Of a stretch of 32,673 bases of DNA, positions 1 through 7,711 are shown in pieces. The DNA is taken from positions 1 to 32,673 of the forward strand of contig NZ_LNDC01000172.1 of the NCBI RefSeq assembly GCF_001870905.1. The letters are read 5' to 3'. The stretch is from Geitlerinema sp. PCC 9228 (lineage in GTDB: Bacteria; Cyanobacteriota; Cyanobacteriia; Cyanobacteriales; PCC-9228). The translations under genes and the position numbers were made by a program. How positions within the stretch are numbered: the first letter of the stretch is position 1; the number at the start of each line of letters is the position of its first letter. The notes below the pieces were generated by a model, which was not told the origin of the DNA, did not search any database, and saw nothing but the letters and a program-made list of their open reading frames with translations.

Positions 1-76
1 TTGATTTTGACGGCGGCTAAAGCCGCACGGGTCGCTTTTCATCCCTGCTTTAAAAAGTCAGGGCTTTCAAGCTCCT
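1..76 (-). mobile_element. Left end of an IS200/IS605-type element (copy A)
   Basis: On the minus strand this stretch reads from a GGAGCTTGAAAGCCCTG start, through a GGGATGAAAAGCGACC block, to a GCGGC-rich hairpin and GTCAAAA. The same order occurs at 21489-21565, where it precedes a broken tnpB, and at 25393-25465. I therefore read it as the left end of the same element family, with the body continuing off the left edge of the window. The hairpin here is GCGGCT-tt-AGCCGC; its last pair is T-A where the other two copies have G-C. Whether the element is complete cannot be told from this window. Confidence 0.6.
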
Positions 77-92
77 GACTCACACTCGTAAA

Positions 93-112
93 CATCGGAT
101 TTCATATTAGCT
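93..112. repeat. Terminal-inverted-repeat-like sequence next to copy A
   Basis: Read on the minus strand this is TAATATGAAATCCGATGTTT. It closely resembles both ends of the MITE-like element at 14764-14930 (TAATACCAAATCCGACATG and the inverted partner TTATACTAAATCCGATGTAC). It is probably a solitary end of that family, next to which the IS200/IS605-type element lies. Only one end is visible here. Confidence 0.4.
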
Positions 113-122
113 CTTTCCCCAA

Positions 123-791
123 CTAATCTTCTGGCGTGGGAGTTGGCGTTGCTGGAGACTCGCCACTGGTAGTATTGGATTCTGCAGAACCATCAGCTTG
201 CCATTGAGAAATTGGTTTTTCTACCGCTTGCTGAAAACTTTTGGGAACCAACAAAACCGTTTTTTGATTGTCCGGCGTCTTTTGCGGGTTTACCTGAGCG
301 TAGAGAAACTGACCGCTAAAATCAGTACCGCCCAAAACCATCTCGTGAAACTCTTTGTTTTGCAAGCGAATTTGCAGCCTTGCTAGTGGTTCGCGCAACC
401 CGTAACTCTCCAACTCCTTTTGCGGACTGCCCATTGGCACCGAGCGATCGCTTTTTTCCGTCGCCAATAAATTTAACAAAAAAGCCACCGCCCCCTCACT
501 AGCTGGTGTTGGATTTTCTGCCAAAGGTTCTATCCCTTCCGGATAGTCAACCACCCGAAGCATCCACTGACTTTCCCCATCGGATTTCTCTCGTCGTCGT
601 AACTGCAACGTGCGATCGGACATAGTAATTTTAACCGAAGCAACCTGGTCCTCGCTAAACCCAAACAACTGTTTTTGCTTTGCCTCCGCCGCCTCCCGTT
701 GGGGAACCACCCTGGTTTCGTACCAAGTCACCACCCCACCAAAAGCCGCAGCTACAATCAGAAGCGCTACTGTAGACCGTCTAATCTTCAT
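123..791 (-). CDS. DUF4340 domain-containing membrane-anchored protein
   Basis: This 222-residue protein has one N-terminal membrane segment (about residues 8-26, ending in VVTWYE). An extracytoplasmic domain of mixed strands follows, with a Thr/Pro/Ser/Glu-rich tail. The layout and position fit the DUF4340 family, which in many bacteria is encoded last in GldG-type ABC operons. The start is the ATG at 791 because a GGGAGGAACC ribosome-binding site lies just before it; an upstream in-frame start at 812 would skip that site. It follows the GldG-like gene by 108 bp on the same strand and is probably the last gene of the four-gene operon. The molecular role is unknown; a periplasmic accessory of the ABC complex is inferred from context. 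Confidence 0.75.
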   Translation of the reverse strand: MKIRRSTVALLIVAAAFGGVVTWYETRVVPQREAAEAKQKQLFGFSEDQVASVKITMSDRTLQLRRREKSDGESQWMLRVVDYPEGIEPLAENPTPASEGAVAFLLNLLATEKSDRSVPMGSPQKELESYGLREPLARLQIRLQNKEFHEMVLGGTDFSGQFLYAQVNPQKTPDNQKTVLLVPKSFQQAVEKPISQWQADGSAESNTTSGESPATPTPTPED

Positions 792-899
792 AGGTTCCTC
801 CCCCAAAACCAAACAAACTTTCTGTATGTCGTTCGTACAAAAACCGCCAACTTACCTAGGATTCAGACTATCTCCCAAACTCCCATGCTTTCTAACCCA

Positions 900-2558
900 T
901 CACCGCCGAACCCACCAAAACAGACCGGAAGCTATAAAGCCAAGTACGGGAAACAATAAAGCCAAAAAGCCTATCAAACGTATATCTTGGGAGTTTAAAT
1001 TGAGACGGCGATTTTCCGGTTTGTTTGGTTGAATCGATAGCAATTGTTCTTCTTGTCGGCTTAACCAACCTATGGCATTGGCAAACAAGTCGCCGTTTAA
1101 GTTTCCAGAAATCAATCCATTGGTGGCAAAATCAGAATCTCCCAATACCACCAATCGCGATTCTGGTTGGGATTTGGGTTCCGAATCTGTTGCTGGCGTT
1201 TCTCCATCTTCTGCATTGGGAGATGGCGATGGTGTTGGCGATGCTTCTGGTGATGGTTCCGGCGATGGTTCGGTTGTGGTGGAATCTTCTGCAATTGATT
1301 CTCCCAAGGGTTTGCTAAAAGCAACTCCCAATACTAACGGACCCCTGATATCTTCTTCGGCATTAAATTCCCAATTGGGTCCTTCATCCATATTTTGTTC
1401 GGCCCAACTTTTGGGACTGGTAAGCAATAATGGGGTATCGTTGACGCCTTCTTGGGGTTCCACTTCCAAGGGACTCGCCAAAACAAAAAAGGTATAATTT
1501 TCGCCAAAGTCTTGGGTGATGGGATGGTTGCCGTAATCGGTAACCACAGGTGCTACAGGACCAAATCCTTGTACCCATTGTGAAGGATCCACCGCCACGC
1601 GATCGCTACGAGAAACTCCCCATTCCGATAAAAATTCCGACAATCCCGCCTCTTGTTGGGGGTCTACTGCGAGGAAAACGCTGCCGCCGTCGTCGAGATA
1701 TTCCTGCAAAGCTTCCAGTTCCGATTCTAGAAAATTCTGTTTCGGTCCCACGATCGCGATCGCAGAGGCATTATCGGGAATTTCCTTGCCACCGGCTAAA
1801 TTCAGGGTTTCTACACTGATGTTGTTGTTTTCCAGCCGCGTAACGGCTTGCGACAAGCCACCATCCCCTTGATTGTTGGGAGAATGTTCCTGGTGACCAA
1901 GGAGAAAATAAACCGTACTTTGCCGACCTCCCACCAATTTGGCGATGCTGCTGGTGAGTTTAGCTTCTTCTAAGGATTCTCGCTTGGTACTTTGTACGAA
2001 CTGGCGTTGGTCGCCATATTCCACGTAAACTTCCCCAAACTCCTCCACACCAAATCGATCGGCGATCGCGGGTTGTTGGATGGGATCGACATACTCGTAT
2101 TGAAAGCCACGATTGGCAAGACGCTGGTAGTTTTCCAACAATTCTTGGTTGTTGGATTTTGGTTGGTCGCTGAAGACCCATACTTTCACCGGTTGGTCTA
2201 GGGAATCTAGCAATTTTTCCGTTTGGGGAGCCAAGGTAAATCGCTGGCTTTCGGTTAAATCGATGGGTTCGCTGTAACGAACGCCGACAAAATTCACCAA
2301 CCCCACAATTGCCACCACCGCTATGGTGGTTAGCAAGGCATTGGTTCCGGCTTCTGCGGAACGGGGAGACCCCCCAGCCAGCAAGGCATCCCCTTGGAAA
2401 ATGAGCCACAATCCCAGAAAAACTGCACCGCCGATCGTCAATCCAACTGCGATCGCATTCCACTCGCCAGATACTGCTTGCATACTCAGACCCGCCGCTA
2501 GCAAAAACAGGCCCAGCAGAAAAATATATTTCCAATAACCCTTAAATGGCTTTTTCAA
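900..2558 (-). CDS. GldG-like ABC transporter auxiliary protein
   Basis: This 552-residue protein has about three membrane segments in the first 110 residues. A large extracytoplasmic domain follows, with stretches such as ESQRFTLAP, VWVFSDQP and LVVLGDSDF that are typical of the GldG / ABC_transp_aux family. There is then a low-complexity Pro/Ser/Glu linker (about residues 425-465) and a final membrane helix ending WWVRR. The start is a TTG at 2558, chosen because AGGAGGT lies 6 nt upstream and the sequence MKKPFKGYWKYIF leads directly into the first helix. It lies 51 bp after the permease gene. GldG proteins act with GldA and GldF in gliding Bacteroidetes; the cyanobacterial relatives have no settled function. 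Confidence 0.8.
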   Translation of the reverse strand: MKKPFKGYWKYIFLLGLFLLAAGLSMQAVSGEWNAIAVGLTIGGAVFLGLWLIFQGDALLAGGSPRSAEAGTNALLTTIAVVAIVGLVNFVGVRYSEPIDLTESQRFTLAPQTEKLLDSLDQPVKVWVFSDQPKSNNQELLENYQRLANRGFQYEYVDPIQQPAIADRFGVEEFGEVYVEYGDQRQFVQSTKRESLEEAKLTSSIAKLVGGRQSTVYFLLGHQEHSPNNQGDGGLSQAVTRLENNNISVETLNLAGGKEIPDNASAIAIVGPKQNFLESELEALQEYLDDGGSVFLAVDPQQEAGLSEFLSEWGVSRSDRVAVDPSQWVQGFGPVAPVVTDYGNHPITQDFGENYTFFVLASPLEVEPQEGVNDTPLLLTSPKSWAEQNMDEGPNWEFNAEEDIRGPLVLGVAFSKPLGESIAEDSTTTEPSPEPSPEASPTPSPSPNAEDGETPATDSEPKSQPESRLVVLGDSDFATNGLISGNLNGDLFANAIGWLSRQEEQLLSIQPNKPENRRLNLNSQDIRLIGFLALLFPVLGFIASGLFWWVRR

Positions 2559-2609
2559 CTTCGCACCTCCTGCTTTGTTTGGGGATTTGGGAATTTGGCT
2601 TGGGGAAAT

Positions 2610-3398
2610 TTAATAGCGTTGGAAGCGGAATGTTTCAATGGATTGTGCGGTTAGGAAAATCCCTAGAAAAATATAGCTGAGAAATAGAACAATACTGCTG
2701 GGGTCGAGAATCCCCTGGGAAATATTTTGGAAATGTTCCACCAGGGATAAATGGCTGAGAATGTTACCTACCGCACCGCTGAGGTTGCCAGCAATAATGT
2801 CTATTACCCACAAAAACAAAACCAAGGCAAAGGTCAAAATCGCCGCCAAAATGGTTTTATCGGTGAGGGAGGAAACAAACATTCCCAAAGACAAAACGCT
2901 GGTTCCTAATAATAACAGTCCCACGTGGCCGGAAACGATTAAAGTAGCACTTAATGGTGGACTGGAAGCGGTTAAAGCCATGACCTCGTAAATAATTAAA
3001 GGCAGTAACATGGTGAGGTAAAAAGTCGCCACTGCCAGCAATTTTCCCAACGCGATCGCCCAATTGGTCAGCGGGGAAGTCGCCAAAAGTTCTAAGGTTC
3101 CCAGCTTTTTCTCCTCGGTATACAAATTCATGGAAAGCATGGGCAATAAAAATAAGGAAAGCGATCCCAAGGTTCCTAAAAACAAACGCAATGCCTCGTA
3201 GGGAACGTCCAAAGGTTCGCTAATCCCCAAGCGATCGCGATAGGCTGCCTGGGCAATAATTCCCTGAGGTCCAAACAAAATACTCAGAAAGAAAAATCCA
3301 GCAATCAACCAAAAAATACCGGCGATGGCATAGGCAAACGGCGAGGCAAAATATCCTTGAAGTTCTTTGCGGTAAATGGCAATAATACTGCTAAACAT
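2610..3398 (-). CDS. ABC-2 type permease, GldF-like
   Basis: This 262-residue integral membrane protein has about six hydrophobic segments. It begins MFSSIIAIYRKELQGYFASP, the amphipathic 'RKEL..YF.SP' opening characteristic of ABC-2 permeases of the NosY/GldF type. A cytoplasmic loop carries TEEKKLGTLELLATSP, the conserved contact region for the ATPase. The length is normal for a half-transporter, which would dimerise. It sits between the ATPase gene (93 bp upstream) and the GldG-like gene (51 bp downstream) on the same strand, so it is almost certainly the membrane partner of both. The substrate is unknown. ATG at 3398 is used; no strong ribosome-binding site is visible. Confidence 0.85.
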   Translation of the reverse strand: MFSSIIAIYRKELQGYFASPFAYAIAGIFWLIAGFFFLSILFGPQGIIAQAAYRDRLGISEPLDVPYEALRLFLGTLGSLSLFLLPMLSMNLYTEEKKLGTLELLATSPLTNWAIALGKLLAVATFYLTMLLPLIIYEVMALTASSPPLSATLIVSGHVGLLLLGTSVLSLGMFVSSLTDKTILAAILTFALVLFLWVIDIIAGNLSGAVGNILSHLSLVEHFQNISQGILDPSSIVLFLSYIFLGIFLTAQSIETFRFQRY

Positions 3399-3491
3399 AG
3401 GTCGTTGTTCGTCTGTAAGTCAATGAATGTTTTGCTGATAGGGTGAGGAGGTGCTGGGGAGGATAGGAGAAGTAATTTCTTACTCTTTTCC

Positions 3492-4484
3492 TCATCCTAG
3501 CTTTTTCTCGCCAACTCCCTTTTCCGAAATCTTATTTTCTTCAGTAGTTAGCTGCAAGAATACATCTTCTAAACTGGCGCGAGTTCGTCGCATCTCGTAC
3601 AAACCAATTTGATGCTTGGCGAGAATCTTGGCAATATCTTTTCCGGGTTCTTTTTCCGAGCGAGCAGTGATGTGGATTCGGCGTCGATTCTTGGCTAATT
3701 CTGGTTCGTCTACAATTTCCACTGACCGTACCCCCGCCACTTGTCGCAGTAAAGCAAGTACAGTTTCCCAGTTGCTGGTTTCTGGTTCCACTTCCAACTC
3801 GTATCCCGAACCCAGCGCTAGTTCCGACATTAGGTTGTCGGGGGTATTGGTGACCACCACTTTGCCTTGGTTAATAATGGTGACTTTTGTGCAAGTGGCG
3901 CTGACTTCCGGTAGGATATGCGTAGATAGGATAATGGTGCGATCGCCCGCTAAATTTTTAATTAAATCGCGCACTTCAATGATTTGGCGTGGGTCCAACC
4001 CCACAGTGGGTTCGTCTAAAATAATCACCGGCGGGTTATGAACGATCGCTTGGGCAACACCGACCCGCTGCCGGTAGCCTTTAGATAGTTTGCGAATCAG
4101 CAAATGGCGTTTGCTTTGTAGGTAGCAGTTTTGGATCGCTGCATCGACCATAGCCGCGCGATCGCCAGCTCTGACGCGCTTAATCCGAGCCACAAAATGC
4201 AAAAACCCTTCCACCGTCATATCCGGATACAAAGGCGGATTTTCCGGCAAATAGCCAATATTTTGACGTACAGCCATGGAATTTTCGTGTACTTCGTAGC
4301 CGGCTATCTTGGCCGTACCGCGGGTGGCTGGCAAATATCCCGCCAAAATCCGCATGGTAGTAGTTTTTCCCGCTCCGTTGGGACCGAGGAATCCCAAAAT
4401 TTCACCAGCTTCCACCGAAAAAGTGACATTTTCGATAGCTGGTGTAGAACCGTAAATTTTACTTAAATTTTCTACTTCAATCAT
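3492..4484 (-). CDS. ABC transporter ATP-binding protein, GldA-like
   Basis: This 330-residue ATPase has Walker A GPNGAGKT (residues 34-41), the signature LSKGYRQRVGVAQA, Walker B VIILDEPTVGLD and a switch His in LSTHILPEV. The divergent LSKGYRQR signature is typical of ATPases paired with ABC-2 permeases, including GldA and NosF. The C-terminal roughly 100 residues form the extra domain common in this group. ATG 4484 is preferred over an upstream in-frame start at 4751 because the family begins MIEVENLSKIYG and AAGGTGAC precedes it; the extra 89 residues look non-coding. It is the first gene of the minus-strand operon and is divergent from the S-layer gene. It would energise the permease encoded next; the substrate is unknown. 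Confidence 0.88.
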   Translation of the reverse strand: MIEVENLSKIYGSTPAIENVTFSVEAGEILGFLGPNGAGKTTTMRILAGYLPATRGTAKIAGYEVHENSMAVRQNIGYLPENPPLYPDMTVEGFLHFVARIKRVRAGDRAAMVDAAIQNCYLQSKRHLLIRKLSKGYRQRVGVAQAIVHNPPVIILDEPTVGLDPRQIIEVRDLIKNLAGDRTIILSTHILPEVSATCTKVTIINQGKVVVTNTPDNLMSELALGSGYELEVEPETSNWETVLALLRQVAGVRSVEIVDEPELAKNRRRIHITARSEKEPGKDIAKILAKHQIGLYEMRRTRASLEDVFLQLTTEENKISEKGVGEKKLG

Positions 4485-4805
4485 GTCACCTTGAGTTAAA
4501 ACGGTTGAAGCTGACTTGGTAGCACTGCCACGGGCAAACCGCCACGATCGTATCAGATACATCAGCAGATCGGATAGGTTGGACCTTTCTACTGATGTTA
4601 CGGTTGGCAGAGAATCCATTCTCAGCAAATTTCCTGAAAAACTTGGTTGGGTAGGATCCCAGCAATGTAGCAACTTCAGCACGCAGAGCTGGGAATATCC
4701 ACCTCCCCAACCACCATTGTACGTTTTTGGAACGCTTGCCAAACCACCCAAGCAAGCGAACGAACCTATTGTCCATATTTTTAGTTAATCGGGGGTTCAT
4801 TGTTT
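4485..4805. other. Divergent intergenic region, 321 bp
   Basis: This gap separates the start of the minus-strand ABC operon from the start of the plus-strand S-layer gene, so promoters for both must lie here. Open frames in it extend the neighbouring genes upstream but have no protein-like composition. A short hairpin GAGAAT-cc-ATTCTC lies near 4609-4622. No convincing -35/-10 pair was found on either strand. Confidence 0.5.
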
Positions 4806-7034
4806 ATGGCTACGCTTTACGTTAATCCCACCAGTGGCAGCGATTCCCAAGATGGATCGCAGGGCGCACCTTTCAAAACCATTAGCAAAGCTCTTTCCCA
4901 AGCCAGTGCCGGAACCACTATCCAACTAGCTACAGGAAATTATACGGCAGACAGTGGCGAAACATTCCCCCTGGAAATTCCCCCTGAGGTGAAAGTCATT
5001 GGCAACGAAAACACCAAAGGAGAAGGCATCACCATCAATGGTTATGGGGAACATGTCGCTTCTACCCTCAGCTTTCGCAACCCCAACATTACCGTTTTAC
5101 CCAAAGATAGAGCGGAATTGCGCGGTGTTACCGTCACCAACACCGGCGATCGCGGTACGGGGGTATGGGTGGAAACCACATCCAGCAGCCAAGAAGTTTC
5201 CCCCACCATCGCCAACAACACCCTGACCAACTCGGTGCGGGAAGGTTTAACAGTCACCGGGCAAGCCAAACCCAAAATTCTTAAAAACAAGTTCCGAAAA
5301 AATCAGGGGAACGGTCTGACCTTCGTAGACAAAGCCAAAGGAGAAGTTAAAGGCAACACCTTTGAAGATACCGGTTCTGGAGTAAACATCGGCGGCGAAG
5401 CAGCTCCTTTCCTAGAAGGCAATCTCATTCGTTCCAATCGGACCGGCATTTTGGTACAAGCCGATGCCCGACCCGTCTTGCGCAACAACGAAATTCTCAA
5501 CAATACCGACAACGGTTTGACGCTAATTTCTAACGCCCTGGTCGATTTGGGTCAGTCTTCCGAACCGGGGAACAATCTATTTCGCGACAACGGCAACTAC
5601 GACCTGGAAAATGGTTCTTCCAATCAGTTGGTATCGGTAGGCAACCAACTCAACCCTGCCAATGTCAAGGGAGACATCGAATTTGCCAGCAGCGACGTTC
5701 CTACCCCCACGCCAGAACCCACACCTTCACCAGAACCTACCCCCTCTCCCACCCCCACACCACCTGCTTCCGAGCAACCTTCTCCAGCGCCTACGCCAGA
5801 ACCTACCCCCTCTCCCACCCCCACACCACCTGCTTCCGAGCAACCTTCTCCAGAGCCTACACCGGCACCTGACGGACAGCTGACGGATATCCAAGGACAT
5901 TGGGCAGAACGGTTCATTCAAGCTATGGTCGATCGAGGGATCGTCAGTGGTTTCCCGGACAATACCTTCAAACCAGAGAGCAACATGACCCGTGCCCAAT
6001 ATGCTGCTATTCTGGCGAAAGCCTTCGATTTGCCTTTGGAAAAAGATGAAATTACCTTTTCCGATGTGAGCAACGATTTCTGGGGCCAAGACGCCATTAC
6101 CAAAGCCACCCGAATGGGCTTTATTTCAGGATTCCCCGATGGTACGTTTCGACCCAATCAAAATTTAACTCGGGTTCAGAGTATTGTATCGTTGGTTAGC
6201 GGTTTGGGGATGAGCGGCGGACCGGAAGATATTTTGGCTTTATACAAAGACCGCGCCCAAATTCCCAGCTACGCCACTGATGAAGTGGCAACTGCCACCG
6301 CCAAACGGATTGTGGTTAATGCCCCCGAAAAACGCGATCGCCTCGACCCCATGCGCGATGTCACCCGCGCCGAACTAGCAGCTTTGACCTATCAAGCCAT
6401 GGTTTCCCAAGGGCAAGCCGACGCCATTGCCTCCGATGCGATCGTCATGTTCTCCGATATTGACGGTCACTGGGCAGAAGACTTCATCCGCGGCATGGCA
6501 AAAAATCCCGACGTTCTCTCCGGCTTTCAAGACGGCACCTTCAAACCCGACGATAAACTCACCCGCGCCCAATTTGCTGCCCTGTTAAACAGCAGCTACA
6601 ACCTAGATGCCATGGTCAAAAACGACCCCACCACCTTTAGCGACGTACCGAAGGACTTTTGGGGCAGCGAAGCCATTCAAAAAGCCTACCGCGCCGCCTT
6701 TCTGTTGGGATATGGAGACGGTACCTTCCGCCCCAACAACACCATCAAAAAAGTAGAAGCGATCGTTTCTCTGGTGAATGGTTTGGGGTTAGAAGCCAAA
6801 AATCCCGACAGCAGCCTGCAAAAACTCAGCGACGCCGATTCCGTTCCTGATTGGGCGCGCGAACCAATCGCGGCAGCAATTGAAAACCAAATTTTGGTCA
6901 ACCATCCCCATCCATCGCAGCTCAATCCCAACCAAGAGGCTACCCGGGCTGAGGTGGTCGCTGTTATGTATCAAATGCGCGTCAACAGCGGTACGGAAGT
7001 TGCCATTAACTCCGACTACATTTTGACCGCCTAA
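4806..7034 (+). CDS. DUF1565 beta-helix protein with six S-layer-homology units
   Basis: This 742-residue protein has three parts. Residues 1 to about 290 resemble DUF1565/right-handed beta-helix proteins, starting MATLYVNPTSGSDSQDGSQG and followed by N/G-rich rungs. Residues about 296-357 are a Pro/Thr/Ser/Glu linker with a 22-residue repeat. From about 358 to the end are six S-layer-homology units in two triplets: units 1, 2, 4 and 5 are clear (for example DIQGHWAERFI with SGFPDNTFKP), while 3 and 6 are degenerate. SLH units in cyanobacteria bind the peptidoglycan layer. There is no signal peptide, and an in-frame TAG at 4782-4784 rules out an N-terminal extension beyond the TTG at 4800. 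I chose ATG 4806; the TTG would add only two residues. Export route and ligand are unknown. Confidence 0.85.
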   Translation: MATLYVNPTSGSDSQDGSQGAPFKTISKALSQASAGTTIQLATGNYTADSGETFPLEIPPEVKVIGNENTKGEGITINGYGEHVASTLSFRNPNITVLPKDRAELRGVTVTNTGDRGTGVWVETTSSSQEVSPTIANNTLTNSVREGLTVTGQAKPKILKNKFRKNQGNGLTFVDKAKGEVKGNTFEDTGSGVNIGGEAAPFLEGNLIRSNRTGILVQADARPVLRNNEILNNTDNGLTLISNALVDLGQSSEPGNNLFRDNGNYDLENGSSNQLVSVGNQLNPANVKGDIEFASSDVPTPTPEPTPSPEPTPSPTPTPPASEQPSPAPTPEPTPSPTPTPPASEQPSPEPTPAPDGQLTDIQGHWAERFIQAMVDRGIVSGFPDNTFKPESNMTRAQYAAILAKAFDLPLEKDEITFSDVSNDFWGQDAITKATRMGFISGFPDGTFRPNQNLTRVQSIVSLVSGLGMSGGPEDILALYKDRAQIPSYATDEVATATAKRIVVNAPEKRDRLDPMRDVTRAELAALTYQAMVSQGQADAIASDAIVMFSDIDGHWAEDFIRGMAKNPDVLSGFQDGTFKPDDKLTRAQFAALLNSSYNLDAMVKNDPTTFSDVPKDFWGSEAIQKAYRAAFLLGYGDGTFRPNNTIKKVEAIVSLVNGLGLEAKNPDSSLQKLSDADSVPDWAREPIAAAIENQILVNHPHPSQLNPNQEATRAEVVAVMYQMRVNSGTEVAINSDYILTA
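5730..5853 (+). repeat. Two-copy 66-bp direct repeat in the Pro-rich linker
   Basis: Bases 5730-5787 recur identically at 5796-5853, a period of 66 bp or 22 residues. Each unit encodes a PEPTPSPTPTPPASEQPSP-type stretch. Near-perfect DNA identity points to recent duplication or slippage rather than old repeats kept by selection on protein alone. Copy number may vary among strains. Confidence 0.85.
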
Positions 7035-7050
7035 AACCACGAGCGAGCAG

Positions 7051-7067
7051 GGTGGGCATTGCCCACC
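7051..7067. repeat. GTGGGC hairpin repeat after the S-layer gene
   Basis: GGTGGGC-att-GCCCACC forms a perfect 7-bp stem 17 bp after the stop codon of the S-layer gene. This hairpin type is common between genes in cyanobacteria. It has no T-run after it, so it may be a transcript 3' end or simply a dispersed repeat rather than a classical intrinsic terminator. Confidence 0.5.
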
Positions 7068-7152
7068 TTACTTGCGTTGTCGAGGTTCATTCACTGTTTA
7101 AAGACCCCGAATCAAGGATTGGGTTTCTAGTCAACCTTCTTGCCACCAGCAT

Positions 7153-7386
7153 CTACCGATTTTCTTCCCGCTTTGGTTCGTACTCCGTACAGGTTTCGCA
7201 GGGTCCGGAAGGATTGACAGCACACAGTAAAAATGACGAATGGGCGTTAAACCTACAAGTGGATCTTTTATCGGGTTTTCCAGAAATGAGACGCATCCGT
7301 TGCTCGTAGGCTTCCTTTTGGCGTTTGATGCGGGTATAGGTTTGCAAGCGCATGCGTTGGTAAAGCGTATGTAAAGAAGTAGACAT
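7153..7386 (-). CDS. Short DUF6464-like four-cysteine protein
   Basis: This 77-residue protein has a basic N-terminal half (MSTSLHTLYQRMRLQTYTRI, then Lys/Arg-rich) and a C-terminal motif TCRFNAHSSFLLCAVNPSGP followed by CETC and YEP. That motif, with Cys at 44, 55, 63 and 66, matches the conserved end of cyanobacterial DUF6464 proteins as I remember them and could bind a metal. Function is unknown. No hydrophobic segment is present, although many family members have one, so this copy may be short. It lies between the S-layer gene (convergent) and the cobalamin riboswitch (divergent). The ribosome-binding site before ATG 7386 is weak. The conserved cysteine motif is the main reason for calling it real. 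Confidence 0.6.
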   Translation of the reverse strand: MSTSLHTLYQRMRLQTYTRIKRQKEAYEQRMRLISGKPDKRSTCRFNAHSSFLLCAVNPSGPCETCTEYEPKREENR

Positions 7387-7590
7387 AATGAAAACAGTTA
7401 TAGAAAATCTTCATCTTTATTCGTAGTATCTCGTTTTTTTCTCAGAAATTCCGCCCCTCAATGGAGGGTATGCCGATAAAAAATAATAAGTTTTTTTAAG
7501 ATATTCGCAACGTCTACGAAAGCCGGCATAGCAACGATAATCTCTGCATTCCATAGTTGCAAAAACTTGTGGTAGGATAGCTGGTTAGCG

Positions 7591-7711
7591 CCATCGGTTC
7601 TGTTGGGGAGCAGCCAGCAGAAGCAATGGGGAAAGCCCGGTGCGAGTCCGGCACTGTCCCGCAGCTGTGATGGGATTGTCGCCAATCCCTAAGTCAGAAT
7701 GCCCGCCGATG
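7591..7711 (+). promoter_or_regulatory. Cobalamin (adenosylcobalamin) riboswitch
   Basis: The order of conserved blocks fits a cobalamin riboswitch: an outer stem (CATCGG near 7592 paired with CCGATG near 7705), then GGGAAAGCCCGGTGCGAGTC, GGCACTGTCCCGCAGCTGTG (the B12 box region), and AAGTCAGAATGCCCGCC at the 3' side. When cobalamin is bound, such elements reduce expression of downstream B12 uptake or synthesis genes. The next large gene on the same strand is a TonB-dependent receptor starting at 8291, consistent with B12 uptake. The distance of about 580 nt is unusually long. Confidence 0.93.

Noticed and set aside
1072-1497. 141-residue plus-strand frame opposite the GldG-like gene
   Set aside because: Gly/Asp/Ser-rich text is the antisense of the Pro/Ser/Glu linker; the minus-strand gene has a ribosome-binding site and a family match.
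5624-6089. Minus-strand frames opposite the SLH linker
   Set aside because: Gly/Val/Ser- and Arg/Trp-rich repeats are simply the reverse reading of the Pro-rich repeat.
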